DNA from: Nodosilinea sp. FACHB-141
GTDB taxonomy: Bacteria > Cyanobacteriota > Cyanobacteriia > Phormidesmidales > Phormidesmidaceae
NCBI RefSeq assembly: GCF_014696135.1
Contig: NZ_JACJPP010000012.1
Coordinates: 186,001 to 250,000, forward strand
Direction of reading: 5' to 3'
DNA length: 64,000 bases
Each line of letters starts with the position of its first letter. Positions within the stretch are counted from its first letter, which is position 1. A program made the translations under genes and the position numbers. Below, piece by piece: positions 8,731-17,105 of the stretch. The notes beneath the pieces were generated by a model, which was not told the origin of the DNA, did no database searches, and saw nothing but the letters and a program-made list of their open reading frames with translations.

Positions 8731-10935
8731 CTATAGAATGCAGCGAATGGATGCCATGACCTGCTGGCGTAAATGAGTTGACCGAAGTTGATTGGCCACC
8801 TGCCGGGCTTGATCGCCCTGCCCCAGCTGGGCATATTGCAGAGCGATCGCTTCTAGCAAACTGCCTCGATCGTCCTCCCTATCGATGACTGTGTAGCCCT
8901 CGGTCCCGAAGCGATCGACCTGGGATTCTTCGCCAGGGATGGTCTGCGCCACCTGGAAGGCTTGAGCCAAGATGGGCAGCGCGGCCTCGACCTGCTGCAA
9001 ATCGCCATAGCGTTGGGCGATCGCCAGCAGGAGCTGAGCCTGACGGCTGGGTTCAGAGAGTTCGTTGACCACGGGCAGGGCCAGATCAAAACGGTTTTGC
9101 TGCAGCAGAGCTGTTGCACTTCTCTGCAAGCGCTCAATGCGTACCTCTGCGGGAGAGGTAGCCCGGGCGATCTGCAGCGCCCCGACATACTGCCTCGCCG
9201 CCATAAATACCTCAAAGGGTTGTTCGATGGTACCGACCCGCTGCAGCAGTTCGCGGGTGAGGTCGGCTTGCCCCATTTGGGCATAGACAACGGCAATGGC
9301 GACGAGGGCACCGGGCTCGATCGCCGCGCTTTGCGTCACCTCTTCGGGGAACTGGCGCTGATGAGTGGCGACCAGATCGTCTATGCTCTGCAACGTTTGC
9401 TGGAGCAAATTGTTGGCCCAGGTAGTTTGACCGGCCTGATGAGCGCTCAGCGCGATCGCCGCTAGCAGCCGAACCCGCAAGACGGGCCGATTGGCCAGGG
9501 GCAGCTGTTTGGCCCACGCCGCTGCCTGGTCGTATTGCCCCGTGGCCGCGTAGGCGGTGACGACACTGACTATTTGCTCATCTTGAGGGCCGTAGCTGAT
9601 AGCCGCAAGCTGGCTCCAGGATTGACGAATCCAGTCAAATTGTTGGATGTCGATCGCCAGTTCCAGCAGGCTCCCTAAGGAAAAGCTTTGTTCCCAGGGG
9701 TCAGCGATCGCCTGAAGGTCACTCAACTGGCCTGACAGCCACGCCTCAACCACATCCTGCTGCCCGGCCTGGCTGTAAGCCACCATCACCGATTTAATCG
9801 ACTCCTGTTGAGTGACCTTGAGCTGAGTTTGGGCCAGCTCAAGGGCTTCGTCCCGTTGCCCCAGCTGAAGGTAGGTGTCAACTAAGGTTCCAAAGACAAA
9901 CTCTGCATTTAAGCCCGTAGCCGACTCGGCCTGCTCCCTGGCCTGGGCCATCACCCGAGCGGCATAGGCGGGCTGGTTAGCGTTGTGGTAGCCGATCGCC
10001 ACCTTGCCCAGGGCCAAAATGCGCTGGGTCGCAGCAGGAATAGCTTGCGCTGTCGTCTCTGCCGCGCTCAGATTTCGCACAGTAATTGACCCTTCCACTA
10101 TCCCCCGCAGCGCGATCGACCTCAGCTCATACTCATCGGGCAAATCGGCAGCAATGGCTTCGGCGGGTGCGAAGTGGCCAATGTGGGCATAGGTAGTTGC
10201 CATGCGCTGCAAAATAGATAGCTTCAGCCTCTCAGAGGTGCCGGGCGGAATTTGCTCAACCGCTCCCCCCACCTGGATCAGCACTACCAACGCCGAGGTT
10301 GTATCGCCCATGAATGCGTAGGTTTCAGCAATATCGATCAGCGCACTGGCGGTGAAATCGCTGCCGCGAATCAAGGTTGCTGCCTGCCGCGCCTGCTCTT
10401 GGGCTTGCCTAGCAGATGGGGTTTCACGCTGCTCTAAAACGGTGTAGTAGCGGGCAATCGCCGCGAGCGATCGCGCTTTGACATAGCTGTAGCCCGAGGG
10501 CAGCTGATTGGCCAACGCCAAAAACTGATCCAGGGTGGCCCGAAGCTGGGGCGATTCCCGTTCCGGGAGGCTACGCCAACGCGCCGCCTGATCACCTTGG
10601 GTCAATCGCTGCCACCGCGTCGTTGGGTAGCCCTCGTTAGCATCGAGCAACCACTGCTGTAGTAGATCTGCCTGCCGCCGCCCGTCTTGCAGCTGCCCAG
10701 CAATCGTCAAAGTCTCTTGTAACGATGACAGGGCCATATCGGGTTGAGCGCTTTCCATGGCAGACCGCACCTGATCCTCCGCCATGGCCAGCCGGTTTTG
10801 CAGGGGAGCATTGGGGTCGCAAACGGCAGTAGCCGCCGCTTGAGCCTGAGCTACATAAATGGGGTTGATGGCGTTTTCCAAAGGCGCGATCGCCAGCACA
10901 CCCAACAATAAAACCGACTGAATAGAGCGAATCAT
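8731..10935 (-). CDS. exported TPR-like helical repeat protein
   Basis: The 734-residue product has a signal peptide (about residues 1-34, hydrophobic SVLLLGVLAIAPL, cleavage plausible after AQAQA). The remainder is almost entirely alpha-helical repeats with TPR-like spacing, for example DEALELAQTQLKVTQ, IALSAHQAGQTTWANNLLQQ and PILAQAFQVAQTIPGEESQ. TPR solenoids are protein-binding scaffolds, and this one should be periplasmic or thylakoid-lumenal. No catalytic domain was seen. A small unknown gene ends 50 bases upstream on the same strand and may be cotranscribed. The specific function is unknown. Confidence 0.75.
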   Translation of the reverse strand: MIRSIQSVLLLGVLAIAPLENAINPIYVAQAQAAATAVCDPNAPLQNRLAMAEDQVRSAMESAQPDMALSSLQETLTIAGQLQDGRRQADLLQQWLLDANEGYPTTRWQRLTQGDQAARWRSLPERESPQLRATLDQFLALANQLPSGYSYVKARSLAAIARYYTVLEQRETPSARQAQEQARQAATLIRGSDFTASALIDIAETYAFMGDTTSALVVLIQVGGAVEQIPPGTSERLKLSILQRMATTYAHIGHFAPAEAIAADLPDEYELRSIALRGIVEGSITVRNLSAAETTAQAIPAATQRILALGKVAIGYHNANQPAYAARVMAQAREQAESATGLNAEFVFGTLVDTYLQLGQRDEALELAQTQLKVTQQESIKSVMVAYSQAGQQDVVEAWLSGQLSDLQAIADPWEQSFSLGSLLELAIDIQQFDWIRQSWSQLAAISYGPQDEQIVSVVTAYAATGQYDQAAAWAKQLPLANRPVLRVRLLAAIALSAHQAGQTTWANNLLQQTLQSIDDLVATHQRQFPEEVTQSAAIEPGALVAIAVVYAQMGQADLTRELLQRVGTIEQPFEVFMAARQYVGALQIARATSPAEVRIERLQRSATALLQQNRFDLALPVVNELSEPSRQAQLLLAIAQRYGDLQQVEAALPILAQAFQVAQTIPGEESQVDRFGTEGYTVIDREDDRGSLLEAIALQYAQLGQGDQARQVANQLRSTHLRQQVMASIRCIL

Positions 10936-10985
10936 GGTTGCCAGAGAATGGTTGGGTCAGAGGGAAGAGTGAGCGATCGCGAGGT

Positions 10986-11252
10986 CTATTCAACCGCTCG
11001 CCAAAAGACATAGGGGCGATCCACAGAAACCCTAGAGGCCAGCACCTCTCGCGTGCCGTCGCCGAGCAGATTGAGGGTAAAGCGCACCTGACCCCCGGCA
11101 AACTCGGCTTGATACATGGCCATTTGTTCAGCGCTAGCGCTGCCCGTGCAATCCCTAAACTCCGGACGTAGCGGGGCCGTAAACACCACCTGGTCAGCCG
11201 TGGCCGCCACCGGCTGGGCCGGAGCGGTAAGAGGTAAAAATCTGCGCTGCAT
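10986..11252 (-). CDS. small hypothetical protein (88 aa)
   Basis: No family was recognised. Codon use resembles the neighbouring real genes and the frame stays open without low-complexity sequence. The protein contains RPEFRDCTGSASAEQMAMYQ and ends SVDRPYVFWRAVE. A GTG at 11336 would add 28 residues, but that part reads like spacer. It stops 50 bases before the exported repeat protein begins on the same strand, so the two may form a unit. Confidence 0.55.
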   Translation of the reverse strand: MQRRFLPLTAPAQPVAATADQVVFTAPLRPEFRDCTGSASAEQMAMYQAEFAGGQVRFTLNLLGDGTREVLASRVSVDRPYVFWRAVE

Positions 11253-11489
11253 AGAAACGGCGGAAGACAGGGGTGGAGGGTAACGGTGGGGCCGCTGGCC
11301 AAGGTTAGCAAGCGGCAAAAAGTCGCAGCATTCCACACCGTCAATCTTGTCCTAGGCCATGCGGAGCAGTGGGTTGAAATAGACGCTCGTTCAAAGTGGC
11401 ACTGCTAAAGCGACACTGTCACCGTTGACAGAGGATTGGGCTGGTTTCACCGTTGCCTGCCCCTGGGCTGGCCAACCCCGCAACTTAAG

Positions 11490-14400
11490 TTACAGGTCTA
11501 CCGCCCCCAGGCTTTTGAGGATGTCGATTTCGCTGGGAGAGAGACCAGTAATGCCGGTGATATTCATTGCTTCGTAGAGGCGATCGGGGCGCATGATGGC
11601 GAGGCATTCCCCAGTTTCCACATTCCACAGTCGAATGGTTTCATCAAGGCTGCAACTGGCCAGCATGGGGTAGCGGCTACCGGGGGCGGGGGTGGGCAGA
11701 AAAATGACGGCGGTGACGATTGAAGTATGGCCCTCGATCACCCGCAGGCAATTCCAGGTGGCGACATCCCAGACGCGGATAGTGCGATCGCTGCGACCGC
11801 TCACCAGCAGCGACCCGTCGGGGCTAAATACTAGCCCGCCGTGAATACCGGTGTGCCCCTCCAGTTTGTGGAGGAATTCCCCGGTTTCCACATTCCAAAG
11901 CTTGATGTCGGATAGGTTGCCGACAGTGGCCATCAGTGGCTCGTGAGGATGAATGGTAACCCCCCAGGTGTGGCCCTCTTGGCCACCGCCCACCCGCAGA
12001 CTTGCGCCGGTTTCTACATCCCACCAGCGCAGAGCACCGTCGTTGCCAACGGTGACAAAATACTGACCCTGGGGCTCTACAGCTAGGCCCAACAGATAGG
12101 CGTCGGGGTCGAGCACGATGCTGCGCAGGCATTCGCCGCTGTCGCTATCCCAATAGCGAATGGTGGCGTCGGAGCTGGTGGCGCTGAGCAGGTAGCCTTG
12201 GGGCGTGTAGCCAAAGGCCTGAATCCACGAGTTGTTCTCGCGACGCAGGGTGTAGCGGCAGCGGCCCGTGGCCAACTCCCAAATATGTACTTCGCCGTTG
12301 AGGCTGGCGCTAGCCAGCAGATCGCCTCGGGGATGAAAGGCGACCTTCCAAATACTGCCTTCGTAGCCGGTGAAGGTTTGCACGCATTCACCGGCCTCGT
12401 TCCACAGGCGAATGGTGCCCCCCAGGCCGCCGCTGGCGATCAGGTGACGGTGGGGGTGACAGGCGATGGAGCGCAGTCCGGCGTTGCCGCCTTGGATGGT
12501 TTTGAGGCAGTGGCCGGAGATTGGGGTGGGGGTGGGGGAGTGGGAGGGTGGGAGGGTGGGAGGGTGGGAGGGTAGGAGGGTGGATGGGTGAAGGGGTGGG
12601 GGAGACTTGTGTGTCTGTTCAGGCGGCTGGGGAGAAGACGGAGTTACTGGGCGGCTGACGTCCCAGAAGCGGATGGTTTGGTCGATGCCGATGCTGACTA
12701 GGGCTTGGCCGGGGAGCCACTGGCCGTCGGGGGTGTTGCCGTTGATGAAGGCTGTGCCCCAAACGCTGTCGGTGTGGCCGGTGAGCACGGTGAGGCACTG
12801 GCCGGTAGCGACATCCCAGAGGCGGAGGGTGCGATCGCTGCTGGCGCTGGCGACCAGCTGGCCGTCGGGGCTGAAGTGAACGCCGCAGACTTCGGCGGTG
12901 TGGCCGCGCAGGGTGTGCAGGCAGGTGCCGGTGGCGATGTCCCAAATTTTGACGGTGTGGTCAAAGCTGGAGGTGGCAAAGCGATCGCCCCCTGGGTGCA
13001 TGGCCAGCGTCCAGCACATGCCGATGTGCTCGGTCATAGTGTGCAGGCATTCACCGCTGTCGATATCCCACACTTTGACCAGGCCATCCTGGCCGCAGCT
13101 GACGAGGATGCGGCGGGGCGGTTCGCCGGGGGCCATGGCGATCGGGTGGGGGCCAAAGGCAATGCCGTTGGCGGGGCCGCTGTGCCCGGTGAGCGATTGC
13201 AGCACCTCACCCGTGCGCCAGTTCCACAACAGAATGGAGCGGCTGGTGTCGCCTAGGCTGCCAGCCAGCACGGTGCCGTCAGGACTAAAGGTCAGCCCCC
13301 AAGGGTGGTCGTAGTGCCAGGTTTGCAGGCAGTGGCCGGTGGCCATATCCCAAAATTTGACGCCCGTATCCATGCTGCCGGTGACCAGCACTTGCCCGTC
13401 TGGGCTAAAGGCTAGGGCAAAAATGTAGGTGCTGTGGGCCTGCATGATGAAGACCGGCAGCCCGGTAGAGGCCTGCCACACCTGCACCATGCCGTCTTCA
13501 CCACCCATGGCAATGAAGTCACCGTCGGCACTGGCAATCAGCGCGTTGGGGTGGGGCACTGGCTCGGCAAAGCGGCAGGCGATTAGGTTGGCGTGGGCCA
13601 GATTGACCTGTTGCAGAGGCGTCTTTTGCAGGCCGGCCTGACGAATGGTCAGCCCCGAGAGGTCGTAGCCGGTGAGGTCGAGCTTGAGGTACTGCATCAG
13701 GTTGAGCAGGTTGCCGACCCCGTAGCTATAGCTTTGGGTAAAGGTCTGCCGCAGCAGGGTCAGCAGTTGCCGCATCTGGCGATCGAGGGCAGCGGTCGAA
13801 TTAAAGCGAGCGCAGAGGTTTTGGGCAATGGGCTGCAAAATCAGCCGGGTCTGGCTATCGCGGATATATTCTTTGGCGGTGGCTTTGAGCAGGGCATAGC
13901 GGTCAATCAGCAGCCCCTCGGCTGGGGCCACCTGAGGCATAGCGATAATCTCGTCGCTGATCTGCTCAATCAGGCGCTCGGTCACATACTCCATCACCAC
14001 GGGCTGCTGGGTAAAGCGGGCATGCTTTTGCTCGATCAGGCTGCGCCGCGCCAGCGACTCTAGGGTTTCGAGCAGGCGCTGCTTGGGGATGGCGGGCACG
14101 ATGTCGGTCTGCAAATCGGCAATGGTTACCCAGTCGCGGTTGATCGCCAACCAGCCCATGATCTGCTGCTCTAGGGGCGCGAGGCGCTGGTACTGCTGGT
14201 CGAGCAGGCGGCGAATGCCGTTGAAAACGGTAGTTTCTTCCTGCACAAACGCATCGACATCGCCGCCAAACAGCTCGCGAATGGAGGTGGCGACGATCTT
14301 GAGCGCTAGGGGATTGCCGCTATAGCTGTTGAGCAGCTGGTAGCGTCCGGTGGGCGATCGCGACAGCCCAATCGCATCAAAAATTTGGTCAGTATCCGCC

Positions 14401-15476
14401 GGCGGTAGGCCGGGCAGAGTCAGCGATCGCACCGGCAGCGTCGCCCCCTCCATATCAGCTAGCACCGAGGGCTTTTCGCGGCTGGTCAGCACCACACAGC
14501 TCTGGTGGGGCAGCTCGCCCACCTGACGCAGCAGCTCGCCGTAGGCTTCGTAGCCCTCGCGGTAGGCCCCGGTCAGTTTTCCCTCTTGCAGCAGCGTTTC
14601 GCCGTTGTCGAGCACCAGCAGACAGCGCTGCTGCCGCAGGTAATGCATCAATCGCGAGAGCAGCGGCGCAACCGCCAGCGTCGAAGGGCTTTCCTGCTGA
14701 CCCGAGAGCACCTGGATCAGATCGGTGAGCAGCAGCTCTAGGGGCGGGGCGTTGCGGAGGGTGCGCCAGATGATGGCGGAGAAGGGTGGATGGGTGAATG
14801 GGTGGGAGGGTGGATGGGTAGGCGAGTGGGAGGGTAGGGGGGTAGGGAGGGAATTTGCTGCTTGGTTTTCTAAGGCATCGGCTTTTGGCGGACTCATCCA
14901 CCCATCCATCCTTCTACTCTCCCACCCATCTACCCTCCCACCCTCCCGCTCACTCAGCCTCTGCGCGAGCTTTACCGACAGCGCCGTCTTGCCGATGCCG
15001 CCCATGCCGAGGATGGCGACCAGACGGCAGCGATCGCGTTGAATCCACTGCGCTAGGGTGTCAAGCTCGGTGGCGCGGCCGTAGAAGAGGGAGGCGTCGA
15101 TGGCTTCGCCCCAGTCAAGGGTAAGGGGGGTAGGGGGTGAAGGGGTGGAGGGGTAGGGGGTAGGGGGTTGGGATGTTGCTGGGGTTTCGGGTGGGGAGAG
15201 TTCGCCAGGGTTGGGGTGTTGGTAATCGGTGCGCTCTAGGAGTAGGTCGAAGGCGGCGAAGAATTGGTCGAGGGTTTGTTTGTCAACGCCGTTTTGACCG
15301 TCGAGCACGCGGGTGACGGTGCTGAGGGCGAGGCGGGTGCGATCGCTAATTTCTTCGAGGGTGAAGCGATCGCCGTTGTTGAGGGTTGCCTCTAGCTGTC
15401 GGCGTGCTGCATCCAGTTTGCGCTGGCCCGCTAGCGATAAAACTACTCCCCGACGGCGACTCTTTTTAGCGGGCAT
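11490..15476 (-). CDS. HTH/STAND-ATPase protein with 14 WD40 blades
   Basis: A 1328-residue signal-transduction ATPase. Residues about 15-85 form a helix-turn-helix-like N-terminal domain (FTLEEISDRTRLALSTVTRV). A Pro-rich linker leads to DWGEAIDASLFYGR and an NB-ARC-type NTPase with Walker A GMGGIGKT (about residue 158), Walker B CLLVLDNGE and SLTLPGLPP. Helices follow, then a short pentapeptide-like stretch (about 610-650). Fourteen WD motifs from VQVWQASTG to IRLWNVETG suggest two seven-blade propellers. In other STAND proteins the propellers sense a ligand and the ATPase oligomerises; the effector here would be the HTH-like domain, which is inference. Three Pro/Ser/Thr/His-rich inserts come from one DNA repeat type. 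Nothing marks it specifically as a defence gene. Confidence 0.9.
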   Translation of the reverse strand: MPAKKSRRRGVVLSLAGQRKLDAARRQLEATLNNGDRFTLEEISDRTRLALSTVTRVLDGQNGVDKQTLDQFFAAFDLLLERTDYQHPNPGELSPPETPATSQPPTPYPSTPSPPTPLTLDWGEAIDASLFYGRATELDTLAQWIQRDRCRLVAILGMGGIGKTALSVKLAQRLSEREGGRVDGWESRRMDGWMSPPKADALENQAANSLPTPLPSHSPTHPPSHPFTHPPFSAIIWRTLRNAPPLELLLTDLIQVLSGQQESPSTLAVAPLLSRLMHYLRQQRCLLVLDNGETLLQEGKLTGAYREGYEAYGELLRQVGELPHQSCVVLTSREKPSVLADMEGATLPVRSLTLPGLPPADTDQIFDAIGLSRSPTGRYQLLNSYSGNPLALKIVATSIRELFGGDVDAFVQEETTVFNGIRRLLDQQYQRLAPLEQQIMGWLAINRDWVTIADLQTDIVPAIPKQRLLETLESLARRSLIEQKHARFTQQPVVMEYVTERLIEQISDEIIAMPQVAPAEGLLIDRYALLKATAKEYIRDSQTRLILQPIAQNLCARFNSTAALDRQMRQLLTLLRQTFTQSYSYGVGNLLNLMQYLKLDLTGYDLSGLTIRQAGLQKTPLQQVNLAHANLIACRFAEPVPHPNALIASADGDFIAMGGEDGMVQVWQASTGLPVFIMQAHSTYIFALAFSPDGQVLVTGSMDTGVKFWDMATGHCLQTWHYDHPWGLTFSPDGTVLAGSLGDTSRSILLWNWRTGEVLQSLTGHSGPANGIAFGPHPIAMAPGEPPRRILVSCGQDGLVKVWDIDSGECLHTMTEHIGMCWTLAMHPGGDRFATSSFDHTVKIWDIATGTCLHTLRGHTAEVCGVHFSPDGQLVASASSDRTLRLWDVATGQCLTVLTGHTDSVWGTAFINGNTPDGQWLPGQALVSIGIDQTIRFWDVSRPVTPSSPQPPEQTHKSPPPLHPSTLLPSHPPTLPPSHSPTPTPISGHCLKTIQGGNAGLRSIACHPHRHLIASGGLGGTIRLWNEAGECVQTFTGYEGSIWKVAFHPRGDLLASASLNGEVHIWELATGRCRYTLRRENNSWIQAFGYTPQGYLLSATSSDATIRYWDSDSGECLRSIVLDPDAYLLGLAVEPQGQYFVTVGNDGALRWWDVETGASLRVGGGQEGHTWGVTIHPHEPLMATVGNLSDIKLWNVETGEFLHKLEGHTGIHGGLVFSPDGSLLVSGRSDRTIRVWDVATWNCLRVIEGHTSIVTAVIFLPTPAPGSRYPMLASCSLDETIRLWNVETGECLAIMRPDRLYEAMNITGITGLSPSEIDILKSLGAVDL
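12527..12610. repeat. GGGTGGGA-type short tandem repeat between propellers (in frame)
   Basis: An 8-base unit close to GGGAGGGT is repeated about four times and then degenerates. In the minus-strand gene it encodes a Ser/Thr/Pro/His-rich loop at about residues 957-983, placed after WD motif 7, at the junction of the two predicted propellers. The run contains many G-tracts and could form G-quadruplexes on the plus strand. Confidence 0.85.
14781..14955. repeat. inverted pair of short tandem repeats inside the ATPase domain (in frame)
   Basis: A G-rich arm (14781-14850, GGGTGGATGGGTG-like) and a C-rich arm (14894-14955, CATCCACCCATCC-like) face each other around a unique core of about 40 bases. 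On the protein this inserts about 55 residues between the helix after Walker A and the strand IIWRTLRNAPPLE. The layout resembles a small unit with imperfect terminal inverted repeats, but no target-site duplication could be defined. Confidence 0.7.
15121..15180. repeat. GGGTAGGGGGT-type repeat in the HTH-ATPase linker (in frame)
   Basis: Degenerate G-run units encode the Pro/Thr/Ser-rich linker between the N-terminal helix-turn-helix and the ATPase domain of the WD40 protein, at about residues 99-118. It is the third copy of the same repeat style in this gene. Confidence 0.65.
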
Positions 15477-15897
15477 AGCGGGTCAAGGTGGATCAAAGAA
15501 TAACAATCAGGCATACGGTCAGCCGCAGACCCAGGAATGTTACTTATTTTACGTCAGTTAACCGAGATAAGTTCGAGTTAAGCATGGGCTAGGGCGGCGA
15601 CGTCGGGTTGGCCTTGACCATTGCACAACCCTGAATGCGCCGCTCCTTGAGCAGGCTCGACTAACTCGAAACTGATGCCTAACTAAGGGATCTAAGTGAT
15701 CGCCTAACTATCCGTATCTTCTCTGGTGACAGCAAGGCTTTCTGACGATATTGGGGACATGGTTAAACACCAGGTCGGCTGAGTGAGGCAGCGCCAACCA
15801 AGACTGGCCGTGTAGGTTGCGTCTCTGCTTCACCAAGCCTCCCGGCAGGGAAATGTTCTGTCCAACCCCCTTTATCAATGCTGTAAGGAGAACTCCG
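15477..15897. other. divergent promoter gap between the WD40 gene and the cupin gene
   Basis: No credible gene is present in these 421 bases. An upstream extension of the cupin frame from 15817 exists, but the ribosome site favours the internal ATG at 15898. AT-rich sequence around 15500-15570 probably carries the WD40 gene promoter. No clear -35/-10 pair was identified. Confidence 0.4.
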
Positions 15898-16350
15898 ATG
15901 ACGATTACTCTGCAACGCCAACGCCCCATCTTTTTAGAGTCTGACGAGGGTCGAGCCTACCAGATGCTCACCCACACCATCACTCGCAAACTGACCTCCG
16001 TAGACACCAATGGTTACTACGCTCTAGCTGAACTCACCGATACCGCCGGTAGCGGTGCTCCCCTGCACAGCCACCCCTGGGAAGAAACGTTCTACGTCCT
16101 CGAAGGGGAGTTCGAAATGCTGATCGGCAACCAGCAGCAGATCTGCCCCGCAGGCAGCACTGCCCATGTGCCCGCCGGTGCAGTGCACGGTTTTAAGATT
16201 CTCTCCCCGGTGGGTCGCGCCCTGCTGTTGATTGCCCCAGCCTCTGCCGAAGCGTTTTATCTCGAAGTGAGCGATCGCGTCTCAGATCTCACCACCGATA
16301 TGGAAACCATGCAGGAAATCTGCACCAAGTACGGTCTAGAACTGCGCTAA
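15898..16350 (+). CDS. cupin-domain protein
   Basis: A 150-residue single-domain cupin. The first cupin motif is visible as PLHSHPWEETFYVLEGEFEML (two His and a Glu as metal ligands) and the second as HVPAGAVHGFKIL, so a bound metal is likely. The start ATG follows TAAGGAGAACTCCG, a strong ribosome site. The upstream in-frame ATG at 15817 has none. It is followed 38 bases later by a VOC-like gene with an equally strong site, so the two form an operon. The substrate cannot be told; cupins of this form include dioxygenases, isomerases and ligand-binding proteins. Confidence 0.85.
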   Translation: MTITLQRQRPIFLESDEGRAYQMLTHTITRKLTSVDTNGYYALAELTDTAGSGAPLHSHPWEETFYVLEGEFEMLIGNQQQICPAGSTAHVPAGAVHGFKILSPVGRALLLIAPASAEAFYLEVSDRVSDLTTDMETMQEICTKYGLELR

Positions 16351-16388
16351 CTCGCCTACTGCCACCCCTAGCAACTAAGGAGATTTCA

Positions 16389-16871
16389 ATGATTCACCAC
16401 ATTTCTATCAGCGCTAACGATCCGCTCCACGTAGCCACCGTCATGGCCGAAATTTTTCAGGGCTATGTGATTCCCTTTCCGCCAAACCCAGGCAGCTACA
16501 TGACCCTAGCCGCCGATGTCCATGGCACCGCGATCGAGGTCTACCCCACCGGATCAGAGATCTTTCCCGATAGCCACGAGGGTCAGGCAGGCTTTCAGCT
16601 AACTTCACAGCGGCCTCAGTACTCCGCATTTCACGCCGCTATTTCGGTGCCCATGAGCCTCGAAGAAATTGAGCGAATTGGCGATCGCGAAGGCTGGCGC
16701 GTACTCTTTGCCAACCGCGACGGCCTGTTTGACGTAGTCGAATTTTGGGTCGAAAACCGGCTCATGCTAGAGCTGCTCACTCCAGTCATGGCCGTTAAAT
16801 ACCAGGCCGTCTTTAGCCCCGAGCATCTGCCCGCCCTAGTCGATCAGTTCGCCCTCGCCCCAGCCCGCTAG
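16389..16871 (+). CDS. VOC/glyoxalase-like protein
   Basis: A 160-residue protein opening MIHHISISANDP, the usual start of the vicinal-oxygen-chelate fold with a metal-binding histidine, and containing HAAISVPMSLEEIERIGDREGW and VVEFWVENRLMLELL, which fits the second beta-alpha-beta module. It has an AAGGAG site just before the ATG and follows the cupin gene by 38 bases. Members act as dioxygenases, isomerases, lyases or resistance proteins. A joint role with the cupin, for example in modifying a small molecule, is inferred from the operon only. Confidence 0.65.
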   Translation: MIHHISISANDPLHVATVMAEIFQGYVIPFPPNPGSYMTLAADVHGTAIEVYPTGSEIFPDSHEGQAGFQLTSQRPQYSAFHAAISVPMSLEEIERIGDREGWRVLFANRDGLFDVVEFWVENRLMLELLTPVMAVKYQAVFSPEHLPALVDQFALAPAR

Positions 16872-16944
16872 TCCAGGCCAGCCGGATTCCCCCTCAGCTT
16901 TTACCGCCCCTGGCGATCGCCTTGAGCAAGACATTCCCTCGGCT

Positions 16945-17098
16945 AAGTTGAGTCCCCTCTCTCCTCAATACCCCACCCCCTCGATTAACCCATCACCACC
17001 CCCCACGAACTAACCCCCCGCCCCCTACCCCATCACTCCCCATCCATCCACCCTCCTACCCTCCCACCCATCCACCCCCTACCCCCTTACCCCCACGG
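16945..17098. repeat. C-rich short tandem repeat tract upstream of the His-rich protein gene
   Basis: Degenerate CCCATCCACC/CCCTCCTACC units fill most of the 234-base spacer and run to within eight bases of the ATG at 17106. This is the same repeat style found inside the WD40 gene and before nth. No other feature is seen in the spacer. Confidence 0.8.
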
Positions 17099-17105
17099 AG
17101 CCCCC

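Noticed and set aside
8428-8736. 102-codon plus-strand frame in the 8.4-8.7 kb gap
   Set aside because: Its composition is not protein-like, it lacks a ribosome site and it runs through two palindromes.
11490-15476. STAND/WD40 protein considered as an antiphage Avs-type defence gene
   Set aside because: It has no nuclease or other recognised effector, and no defence genes lie nearby. HTH/NB-ARC/WD40 proteins are common general signalling proteins in cyanobacteria.
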